Source: SB11 sp035906255 (GTDB lineage Bacteria > Bacteroidota > Bacteroidia > UBA8524). Taken from it: a stretch of 64,000 nt of DNA. Below, piece after piece: positions 53,443 to 60,499 of this stretch. The notes beneath the pieces were generated by a model. It had not been told where the DNA came from, ran no database searches, and saw only the letters and a list, made by a program, of their open reading frames with translations. Made by a program: the position numbers and the translations under genes. The stretch is from the NCBI GenBank assembly GCA_035906255.1, contig JAMIFM010000036.1, forward strand, positions 37,118 through 101,117, read 5' to 3'. Position 1 is the first letter of the stretch, and each line of letters opens with the position of its first letter.

Positions 53443-53578
53443 GCAGAAAACTTTTGTTATGTAAAATTAGGAGTTGTTTTATTAGAAACAACATTACAGT
53501 ATAAATACTTTGATTTTAGTTATAAAGCTGTAGGTTCATTATCAGTTTAATAGGCCGTTCATTAAGAAATTGTTAAAT

Positions 53579-53608
53579 TAAAAAGCCCGCCCATATAGAG
53601 CGAGCTTT
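53579..53608 (-). terminator. Terminator after the TonB-dependent receptor gene
   Basis: AAAAGC-C-CGC pairs with GCG-A-GCTTTT around CCATATAGA. On the minus strand a T tract follows, 24 bp beyond the receptor stop codon. Confidence 0.65.
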
Positions 53609-53631
53609 TAACCAAAATGGAGCAAACAATG

Positions 53632-55992
53632 CTAAAACTCTACACGGTAGCTAAGTATAGGGATAAGCGGGGTTTGATACCAGTATTTTGCGGTGCCCGT
53701 ATTTTTATCATAGTACTGGCCGCCTATGTTTTTGTGGTTGGTGGCATTTTGCAAATCGAGGGCAAGGGTGGTGGTAATGTTTTTATAATTACGTTTCATG
53801 CTCAGGCGCACATCTATGCGGTAGTAATCGGGAGCTTTGCTTGCAAACGCTTTCGATTCGTAAAATTTGGCTTCGTTATGTGCAATAGAAGCCGCAAGGT
53901 CAATAGGCGTGTACCTGAAACCGCCCATATTTACTGATTTTATGCTCACACCTATTACCCTGTCTTTGTTGCCTCTCTTATAAGCCCATTCTTTGCCTGC
54001 TGTTAACGTAATTACATAATTGGTATTGAAACGGGTATTGTACCATACATCGTCCAATGTTTTGTACTTAGATTCATACAACGATGCCGACAGCAGGTAA
54101 TAAAAGTTTTTATGCAAAAACCGTTCGTAGGTTAGCTCAGCACCGTAGTTTTTGCCAAACCCTTTGTTTACTAATGGTTCGGTATTATAACCCTCAACAC
54201 TGTTAAGTATCGAGAAGTGTTTGTCTTTATCAGCACTCACCGGCACATTAAACAAATGCTGGTAGTACATCTCAAGTTTTATGTGCGAGTAGCTGTTTAT
54301 GTTAAAATCATATCCGGTAACAATGTGGTGCGATTTACTTAGCCCAAGGTTTTTATTAGGGGTAGTGGTAGTATTGTTTTCGGTTTTTTGGGCAAAATAT
54401 ACACCTATGGGTTGCAACTGGCTGTGTAAACCATAACCCAGTATAAAACTACCCCTGCTGTTTGCAGCATATTTTAATGATAAACGAGGTTCTATTGAGT
54501 TAGAATTGTTTAGCAGTAATTGTTGGTAGTGCAAGCCCATATTAGCAGTCAATCTTTTGGTAAGCAGGTAATTCCACTGGAAAAAACCTTGTACCGAGTA
54601 GGTATTATCGTTCACATTCAGCCTTTCCGTTAATTCAGTACTGTCTGTTTTATCTTTCATCCTAAGGTTAAAGCCCAAGCGGTTTATAATTAACCCGCTG
54701 CGGATGCTGCTTTTTGCCGATAGCTTTTGGGTATATACTGATGAAAGGGTGGTTTTGTTTTGGGTATATTTTTGCTCGTATTGTTTAATAAAGGTAGTGT
54801 AATCGGATTGCAATTCCTCTTCGTTGTAACCATTTTGGTTTCCCGAAAACACCAATGCAGTTTTAAGATAAGATTTGTTTTTAAAGTTAATGGTATGGGT
54901 AAGTCCCACTGCCCCCGTATTGCTTAAAAACCGCGAGTTTGATTTATAAAACTCATCCTCTTCCCATTTTAGCGAATCTTTCTTTGCGTAAGCATTTTGC
55001 GAACTGATACCGCCAAAACCAAAGACGCTGAAATTACCTGTTTTTTTTGTAGGCAGATACACATTAAACGATAAATCCTGAAAGTTGGTAACAGCATCGC
55101 CCAACGGTACACCTATTTTTCCTAATAGTGATAGGGTAGAGTAGCGGTAGTTGATAAGATAAGACCCTTCATACCCTTTTTTTATAGGGCCTTCGGCGGC
55201 AAAATCCAAGCCGAGCATTCCTGCCTGAAAAGTATATTCCCTTTTTTGGTTGTTGCCTTTGCGTAATCTCAAATCAAATACTCCTGATAAGGCATTACCG
55301 TATTCAGCAGCAAATGCCCCGGTTGAAAAATCAGAATTACTCAACAATTGTGAACTAATAATAGAAATACCCCCACCCGATGTGCCCACGTTTGCAAAGT
55401 GGTTGGGGTTAGGTATTTCAACACCTTCCATGCGCCAAAGCAAGCCGTTAGGAGAGTTTCCCCTGATAGAGATAGTATTGCTTCCATCGCCCGCGTGCAC
55501 AACTCCCGCAAAAGAAGTTGCCATACGACCGGGGTCGTTTACTGCCGCTGCATACTTTTGGGTCTCTTCTACAGTAAAAGGGCGTGTGCTAACGGTTGAC
55601 ATACTGTTGAGCGGGATATTCTTTTTTGCGGTAACCTCTACTTCTTGGGCAGTAACCACATCTTCTTCAAGGTTAATGGTTAATACCAGTTCCTTCCCTG
55701 CATTTACGGTTAAGTTTTGTAAAAACTGTTCTTTATAACCTAAATAAGTAACTTTAATTGTTTGTTTGCCAACGGGCACTTCTTTAAGGGTAAAATTTCC
55801 ATTTTCATCACTCACAGCTCCTATAACGGGGGTAATATCTTGTACGATTAATAGTGCCCCTATTAAGGGCGATAACGAAATCTTATCAACCACTGTGCCT
55901 CTGATAGTTTGGGTAGCGACGGTTTGACCGTTGGTTATTAAGGGTGAGACCAGTAATACAAAAAGCGAGATAATTAATTGCTTAAATTTCAT
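53632..55992 (-). CDS. TonB-dependent receptor with carboxypeptidase-regulatory-like N-terminal domain
   Basis: A 786-residue outer-membrane receptor. A signal peptide (ends ITNGQ) is followed by a CarboxypepD_reg-like domain at about 28-120 (IRGTVVDKISLSPLIGALL, DENGNFTLKEVPVGKQTI, VTYLGYKE). A plug domain follows (ISIRGNSPNGLLWRMEGVEIPNPNHF, then AAEYGNALSGVFDLRL), and then a 22-strand-type barrel ending LIPILSYRVEF. No STN domain is present; that module is in the neighbouring gene at 56053. Receptors of this group import large or scarce substrates using TonB energy. The gene lies 60 bp from the STN protein gene and carries a motif shared with the sigma gene upstream of its start. Confidence 0.93.
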   Translation of the reverse strand: MKFKQLIISLFVLLVSPLITNGQTVATQTIRGTVVDKISLSPLIGALLIVQDITPVIGAVSDENGNFTLKEVPVGKQTIKVTYLGYKEQFLQNLTVNAGKELVLTINLEEDVVTAQEVEVTAKKNIPLNSMSTVSTRPFTVEETQKYAAAVNDPGRMATSFAGVVHAGDGSNTISIRGNSPNGLLWRMEGVEIPNPNHFANVGTSGGGISIISSQLLSNSDFSTGAFAAEYGNALSGVFDLRLRKGNNQKREYTFQAGMLGLDFAAEGPIKKGYEGSYLINYRYSTLSLLGKIGVPLGDAVTNFQDLSFNVYLPTKKTGNFSVFGFGGISSQNAYAKKDSLKWEEDEFYKSNSRFLSNTGAVGLTHTINFKNKSYLKTALVFSGNQNGYNEEELQSDYTTFIKQYEQKYTQNKTTLSSVYTQKLSAKSSIRSGLIINRLGFNLRMKDKTDSTELTERLNVNDNTYSVQGFFQWNYLLTKRLTANMGLHYQQLLLNNSNSIEPRLSLKYAANSRGSFILGYGLHSQLQPIGVYFAQKTENNTTTTPNKNLGLSKSHHIVTGYDFNINSYSHIKLEMYYQHLFNVPVSADKDKHFSILNSVEGYNTEPLVNKGFGKNYGAELTYERFLHKNFYYLLSASLYESKYKTLDDVWYNTRFNTNYVITLTAGKEWAYKRGNKDRVIGVSIKSVNMGGFRYTPIDLAASIAHNEAKFYESKAFASKAPDYYRIDVRLSMKRNYKNITTTLALDLQNATNHKNIGGQYYDKNTGTAKYWYQTPLIPILSYRVEF

Positions 55993-56027
55993 AGTTTGTT
56001 GTGTTAATTATCTCTTTGACAATTGAA

Positions 56028-56038
56028 ACAACAAATAC
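56028..56038 (-). promoter_or_regulatory. 11-bp motif upstream of the TonB receptor gene
   Basis: On the plus strand it reads GACAATTGAAA (TTTCAATTGTC on the coding strand), with the palindromic core CAATTG. It starts 36 bp before the receptor ATG. The identical 11-mer occurs at 59697-59707, also exactly 36 bp before the ECF sigma ATG. No TAnnTTTG follows it here, so it may be a binding or sigma site rather than part of a housekeeping promoter. Confidence 0.5.
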
Positions 56039-56052
56039 CCCTATGTGCGGTA

Positions 56053-58155
56053 TTATAAAAATTTAAGAGATGCTTTTGCGCCTACCCACATAGTGCTTTG
56101 CACATTACCAATAGTATTATGGCCAAAAGTTTGCGGGGCAATTGAATTGAAGGTGTTTATGAATGAATTATCGGTTTTTTCTTGCTGGAAGAAGTTAAAC
56201 GTGGGGCCAAACGCAATGTTTATTTTTTTGGCAAGGGCATAAGAATAGCTCACATTTGCCCTGCTTAGTATATTGGTTTTTATTTTACCGGGGTTGGTAT
56301 TTTGTAATTGTTGGGTAGTTACATCAAACAAAAGTCCCTTCTTTGGAGTAAGTTTTTTATAGATACCAAATCCGTAACCGTATGTCCAAAAAGGTTGCGA
56401 GCCAAAATTGCTGTAGCCCGCAAACAGTATGTTGTGAAACTTATTTACCCCGCTCCTAAAGCCTAAGGTTGTAATTTTAAGTTCATCAACAGATAATTCA
56501 ATTTTGTGGTACCCCGTTCTGATGTAACTAAATACACCCACCGGTATCCCGCTGCTGCTATCGGCAAAGTTAAAACAGGCTACCTGCGCACCGTTTATGT
56601 TTTTGGCTATATTTATAACCCCTGCCACTTGCACCCCATCTACCTCATTTGCCACATTTATAACTCCTCCTACCTGCACACCTGAAACTTTATTGGCAAT
56701 ATTCATTATCCCTCCCACTTGTACCCCGTCAATATCTTTCGCAGTATTCATCACCCCGCCTATTTGTGTACCGCGAGCATATTTGGCAGTGTTCAAAATT
56801 CCTCCAATCTGCACATCGCGTATAGTATCCGTTGCCAAATTATAAATACCGCCAATTTGCAGGCCGTTTATGGTTTTGGCATAGTTAAAAATTCCTCCGA
56901 TTTGTAACCCCGTTACGTTGCTTCGGCTTATATTATAAATACCACCCGCTTGTACCCCATTAATAATAGCAGCATGGTTAAATATGCCACCCAATTGCAC
57001 TCCATCTACATCTTTGGCTACAATGTTAAAAATTCCTCCTGCCTGTACCCCGTGATAATATCCGCTAACAACATTAAATATGCCGCCTGCTTGCACACCA
57101 TCAGTGTTTCCTCCTACTATATTAAAAATTCCTCCCGTTTGAACGTGCTTTACGTTGCCCCCCACAATATTGCCCACGCCCGCCATTTGCACATATTGTA
57201 CGTCACCAAAATCATAGTTCAATAATCCGGCTATTTCCAATCCGTCAATCCCTTTCGATTTCCCTATTAAAACGTTTAACGACAGTTTGTTAATGGTGTT
57301 GTATGATAAGAGCTTGTTGGTGCTTAGCGGGGGCACTAATGAAAAAGATACTTTTGTAAACAAGGTATCACGTATGTTCCTAAAATTGGCGTTTAGCTCT
57401 TTCTGTTTTTGCCAAAACTTGCTAATAGGTACTGTGGTGTCTTTCGCTACACTATCAATTACAGGTACTACGGGAGCACTATCGGCAACGGTATCTATAT
57501 TTATTACAGTGTCTTGGGTAGGAATTGTAACCACTTGCGGGATGCTGATAGGGGAGAGGGTCATCCACAATTCTTTATCAGAAGTACCTGTAATAATCAA
57601 TACGGTATCTTTATAGTTTTCTTTTGCAACCGAAACGGATAAATCGCCTGCTTCGGCAGATACTACCAGTTTAAAATAACCGAAAGAATCAGTAATGGCT
57701 GATTGTTTGATTGATTTAATAAAGATACTGGCATCTTTAACCTTTGTACTGTCGTTAGCATTAAAGAGGTAGCCGCTGATAGTAAAAGTACTTTTTTTAG
57801 CGGGGGGGATGGGTTCGCTGTACTTAATAATGATGTATTTCTTTTTTAGTTTATAGCTGCAAGAAACAGGCTTTAGCAAAGCATTAAGTACTACCCGAAG
57901 GGGTTTGTTATAAAAGCTGACAGATGTTTTACGTTGGTCGTCAAACTGTTTTGAGTTATATGAAAAAACAACTCCGGTTTGATTGCTGATAATCCTGAAA
58001 ATTTCGGCATAGGTTTGATTACTTGCGTTTACCGTAACCGACTTTTCAAGTAAAGGAGTATCAGAGGCATGGGCTGCTATAAGGTTGGCAAACACTAAAA
58101 CAATCCAAAGGAAGTGCTTAATTGTTACAGCGGTTGCCTTTAATAATGTATCCAT
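56053..58155 (-). CDS. STN-domain protein with LA_2272-type surface repeats
   Basis: A 700-residue exported protein. A signal peptide is followed by an STN (secretin/TonB N-terminal) domain at about 35-110 (NQTYAEIFRIISNQTGVVFSYNSK, then PLRVVLNALLKPVSCSYKL). A carboxypeptidase-regulatory-like domain is next (FTISGYLFNANDSTKVKDASIF), and then about 15 tandem repeats of 15-16 residues, from about 305 to 545, with consensus VQ-x-GGI-x-N-x-A-x4-G (LA_2272 surface repeat). The last part is barrel-like (SFALKKINIAFGPTFNFF region) and ends WVGAKASLKFL. The repeats probably form a beta-solenoid or barrel. The start overlaps FecR by 38 bp. In the usual system the STN is fused to the receptor; here it is separate. 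Confidence 0.82.
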   Translation of the reverse strand: MDTLLKATAVTIKHFLWIVLVFANLIAAHASDTPLLEKSVTVNASNQTYAEIFRIISNQTGVVFSYNSKQFDDQRKTSVSFYNKPLRVVLNALLKPVSCSYKLKKKYIIIKYSEPIPPAKKSTFTISGYLFNANDSTKVKDASIFIKSIKQSAITDSFGYFKLVVSAEAGDLSVSVAKENYKDTVLIITGTSDKELWMTLSPISIPQVVTIPTQDTVINIDTVADSAPVVPVIDSVAKDTTVPISKFWQKQKELNANFRNIRDTLFTKVSFSLVPPLSTNKLLSYNTINKLSLNVLIGKSKGIDGLEIAGLLNYDFGDVQYVQMAGVGNIVGGNVKHVQTGGIFNIVGGNTDGVQAGGIFNVVSGYYHGVQAGGIFNIVAKDVDGVQLGGIFNHAAIINGVQAGGIYNISRSNVTGLQIGGIFNYAKTINGLQIGGIYNLATDTIRDVQIGGILNTAKYARGTQIGGVMNTAKDIDGVQVGGIMNIANKVSGVQVGGVINVANEVDGVQVAGVINIAKNINGAQVACFNFADSSSGIPVGVFSYIRTGYHKIELSVDELKITTLGFRSGVNKFHNILFAGYSNFGSQPFWTYGYGFGIYKKLTPKKGLLFDVTTQQLQNTNPGKIKTNILSRANVSYSYALAKKINIAFGPTFNFFQQEKTDNSFINTFNSIAPQTFGHNTIGNVQSTMWVGAKASLKFL
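56590..57240. repeat. Degenerate tandem coding repeats in the STN protein gene
   Basis: About fifteen copies of a 45-48 bp unit (minus strand, each encoding VQ-x-GGI-x-N) follow one another. Between copies the Gly-Gly-Ile codons vary while the protein pattern stays constant, so the array is old. They are coding repeats, not a CRISPR array. Confidence 0.85.
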
Positions 58156-59098
58156 TGTCGGTTTTTGTAAAAGTTAGCTCCAACGTTTCAGTAATCACAT
58201 CAAGCATGGTTTCCAGTTTTTCACCTGTAAACCTTGCTGTTAGCCTGCAATCTTCAATGTTTTTGCTTTCAATGCTTATGTTGGTGTTAAAAGCTGCACT
58301 TAGTTTTTGCACCACTTCTTTTAATGAATGATGCGTAAATGCAAATGTTTGTGTAGAAGCAGTTTCGGGAGCAATTACAATTTTCTTTTGTGACTTAATA
58401 TAGATAGCACTTTCGCCTTTGTTCAGCGTTACCTCCGCATTTATGCTGTCATACAACAGCACAATACCCTCATCAACCAAAACGCTTATTGTATCTTGGT
58501 TGGGCGATGTGGTTATTTTGAATTTAGTACCAATATCTTTTACATACACATTGCCAACATCTACCAACATAGGCAATTGCTCAGAGTGGGTAACCTCAAA
58601 ATAGGCAGAACCTTTAAGTCTCACTAAACGGTTGGTTTTTCCATATCCCTCATCAATCGTTAAACTCGAGTTTGGCTCAATAACAGCAACCGTACTTTCT
58701 TCAAGCACTACTTTCTTTTGGGTATCCAGTGCGGCGTAAGTAGTACTATCACCGCCCGATGATTGATTAAAATAATTAAAAACAAGCACAGAGGCAGCTA
58801 TTAATACTATAGCAGCGGCATACTTAAATAGCCCCCTTAGTTTAAAAACAGGTGTGTGTGTTGCTCCATAGCCTTCATAATCCAGCTTGCTTTTTACGGT
58901 TTCAAAAGCAGCTTGTATATTGGTGTTGGTAAGCGCATTAATCTGATAATCGGCAAAAAACAGTTTTTCGCACTCAAGGTAATAGGCCAAGTTATCGGCA
59001 CTTTGCTCCTTCCAGTCTTCCAACTCCATAGCTTCCTCGGGGCCGGCTTCACCTGCCAAATACTTGCTTATTAATTCATCTGTATTTGTCTCTTTCAT
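58118..59098 (-). CDS. FecR-family anti-sigma factor
   Basis: A 326-residue inner-membrane regulator. An N-terminal cytosolic anti-sigma part (ELISKYLAGEAGPEEAMELEDW) is followed by one membrane span (YAAAIVLIAASVLVFNYF, about 93-112), the periplasmic FecR domain (KVVLEESTVAVIEPNSSL, RLKGSAYFEVTH) and a DUF4974-like C-terminus (SLKEVVQKLSAAFNTNISI). In this family a signal from an STN domain in the periplasm is relayed to release or activate the sigma factor. The frame opens at GTG 59104, but ATG 59098 is preferred, 5 bp after the sigma stop. The 3' end overlaps the STN gene. Confidence 0.93.
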   Translation of the reverse strand: MKETNTDELISKYLAGEAGPEEAMELEDWKEQSADNLAYYLECEKLFFADYQINALTNTNIQAAFETVKSKLDYEGYGATHTPVFKLRGLFKYAAAIVLIAASVLVFNYFNQSSGGDSTTYAALDTQKKVVLEESTVAVIEPNSSLTIDEGYGKTNRLVRLKGSAYFEVTHSEQLPMLVDVGNVYVKDIGTKFKITTSPNQDTISVLVDEGIVLLYDSINAEVTLNKGESAIYIKSQKKIVIAPETASTQTFAFTHHSLKEVVQKLSAAFNTNISIESKNIEDCRLTARFTGEKLETMLDVITETLELTFTKTDNGYIIKGNRCNN

Positions 59099-59103
59099 CA
59101 GCA

Positions 59104-59661
59104 CTAAATTTGAGTGAACAGAATAAGTAAGGGCATGTATTCTTTAAGCTCAGTGCGTAAAATTTTTAACGCTTTACCCATTTGGTTTTCAACAGTTTTA
59201 ACTGAGATACCTAATGTGTCGGCTATTTGCTGGTATTTTAAGTTACCGTAGCGGCTCATTTTAAAAATCTTACCGCATTGTTCAGGCAGTTGGTTTATTG
59301 CATCGTCAATTTTTTGTTTTAATTCTTTGGCTATAACAACGTCAGAAGTGTGTTCAACAGTAGCTGTGCGTATAGAGTCAACAGCGTAAGTTTCGCGAAC
59401 AGCTATTTGTTTTATGCGGTTAAGGCAGGCGTTGTGTACTGATTTATAGAGAAAAGCACGTAGCGAGGTGTGAATATCAATCTCATCACGTTTTTGCCAC
59501 ACGTTAATATATACCTGTTGCACCACATCCTCAGCCTCGCCCGAGTCTTTCAGAAACGTGAAACTGTAATTTACTAATGGCTTGTAGTATTGGTTAAAAA
59601 GCATTTCAAAAGCCTTTATATCATCAAGTTTAAAAGGTGCTTCTTCTTTGCTGTTTTCCAT
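59104..59661 (-). CDS. ECF-family RNA polymerase sigma factor
   Basis: A 185-residue sigma-70-like factor with region 2 (FEMLFNQYYKPLVNYSFTFLKDSGEAEDVVQQVYINVW) and region 4 (INQLPEQCGKIFKMSRYGNLKYQQIADTLGISVKTVENQMGKAL). Regions 1 and 3 are absent, as in ECF factors of the Bacteroidota FecI-like type. It is transcribed first, followed by the FecR gene. The hydrophobic end (YMPLLILFTQI) is unusual but short. A TAACTTTG promoter with ATTG spaced 19 bp precedes it. Confidence 0.95.
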   Translation of the reverse strand: MENSKEEAPFKLDDIKAFEMLFNQYYKPLVNYSFTFLKDSGEAEDVVQQVYINVWQKRDEIDIHTSLRAFLYKSVHNACLNRIKQIAVRETYAVDSIRTATVEHTSDVVIAKELKQKIDDAINQLPEQCGKIFKMSRYGNLKYQQIADTLGISVKTVENQMGKALKILRTELKEYMPLLILFTQI

Positions 59662-59671
59662 TTGTAGGCAG

Positions 59672-59707
59672 CAAAGTTAAACATACTTTTATACAAGACA
59701 ATTGAAA
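59672..59707 (-). promoter_or_regulatory. Promoter and shared motif of the sigma/FecR/STN operon
   Basis: Minus-strand TAACTTTG (59672-59679) and ATTG (59699-59702) are exactly 19 bp apart, a good Bacteroidota promoter. The ATTG lies inside TTTCAATTGTC (59697-59707), the 11-mer repeated at the receptor gene, so a factor bound there would overlap the -33 box. Confidence 0.65.
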
Positions 59708-59829
59708 GCGTATTTACCCCTACGTATCAAGAAATGATTTATTGAGATGTTGTTGTAGAAATATGGTATATGTTTACTAAAACAATTTCCTCAATGAGAA
59801 ATATATAAGGTTTTAAGGGGATAAGTGAA

Positions 59830-60489
59830 TTATGTACTGCTTTTAGAAGCCTTAGCTTCAAGGGTTCTGCCTGTTTTGTTAAGTGCCTCAATTCTATTAC
59901 GCACGTGTAGTTTTTCGTAAATATTATAAATATGGGTACGGATGGTATGTACGCTCAGGAATAACTTTTCGGCTACTTCTTTGTTGCCATACCCTTTGCC
60001 AAGTAAATCAAGTATTTCGTTTTCCCGTTTGCTAAGGGTTACTTCGTTGTCAGCAAATCCCGGGTTTTCCCTAAAAGCATTTACCACTTTGCGGGCAATA
60101 TCACTGCTCATAGGTGCCCCACCCTTTACCAGTTCTTTTATCGCATCCAAAAGGGTTTCTCCAGCGGCCTTTTTTAAAATATAACCATTTGCACCTGCTT
60201 TTAATGCCCTGAATATTTTTTCCGAATCTTCAAAAACCGTACACATCATTATCAAAATATCAGGGTAATGTTTCTTCACATAGCGGGTAAACTCAATACC
60301 GTCCATGCCCGGCAAGTTTATATCCATTAGCACCACTTGGGGTTTCGATTGTTTTATTCCTTCCATTGCTTCTTCGGCACTGGTGTACGATGTGCAGAAA
60401 AAATCGTTATGGCCGTTAATAATAAACGAGATGCATAACCTCATATCGGGTTGATCTTCAACAATGCAAATTTCAATAGGCATATTCAT
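59830..60489 (-). CDS. NarL/LuxR-type response regulator
   Basis: A 219-residue regulator. The receiver domain has IVEDQPD at the N-terminus and the phospho-acceptor D56 in VVLMDINLPGMDG. The LuxR-type helix-turn-helix is LSKRENEILDLLGKGY, NKEVAEKLFLSVHTIRTHI. It begins 10 bp after the sensor kinase gene, so they are cognate partners. The 168-bp gap to the sigma gene is AT-rich and holds only the sigma promoter. Confidence 0.93.
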   Translation of the reverse strand: MNMPIEICIVEDQPDMRLCISFIINGHNDFFCTSYTSAEEAMEGIKQSKPQVVLMDINLPGMDGIEFTRYVKKHYPDILIMMCTVFEDSEKIFRALKAGANGYILKKAAGETLLDAIKELVKGGAPMSSDIARKVVNAFRENPGFADNEVTLSKRENEILDLLGKGYGNKEVAEKLFLSVHTIRTHIYNIYEKLHVRNRIEALNKTGRTLEAKASKSST

Positions 60490-60499
60490 AATTGGTAGT

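Noticed and set aside
56597..57225. Plus-strand frames opposite the STN protein with repeated TPPTCTP or NSSNL-type segments
   Set aside because: They are antisense shadows of the tandem VQ-x-GGI repeats; the minus-strand gene has signal, STN domain and consistent repeats.
56590..57240. Regularly spaced repeats that could be mistaken for a CRISPR array
   Set aside because: The unit varies from copy to copy, has no constant repeat/unique spacer pattern and is coding throughout; no cas gene is present.
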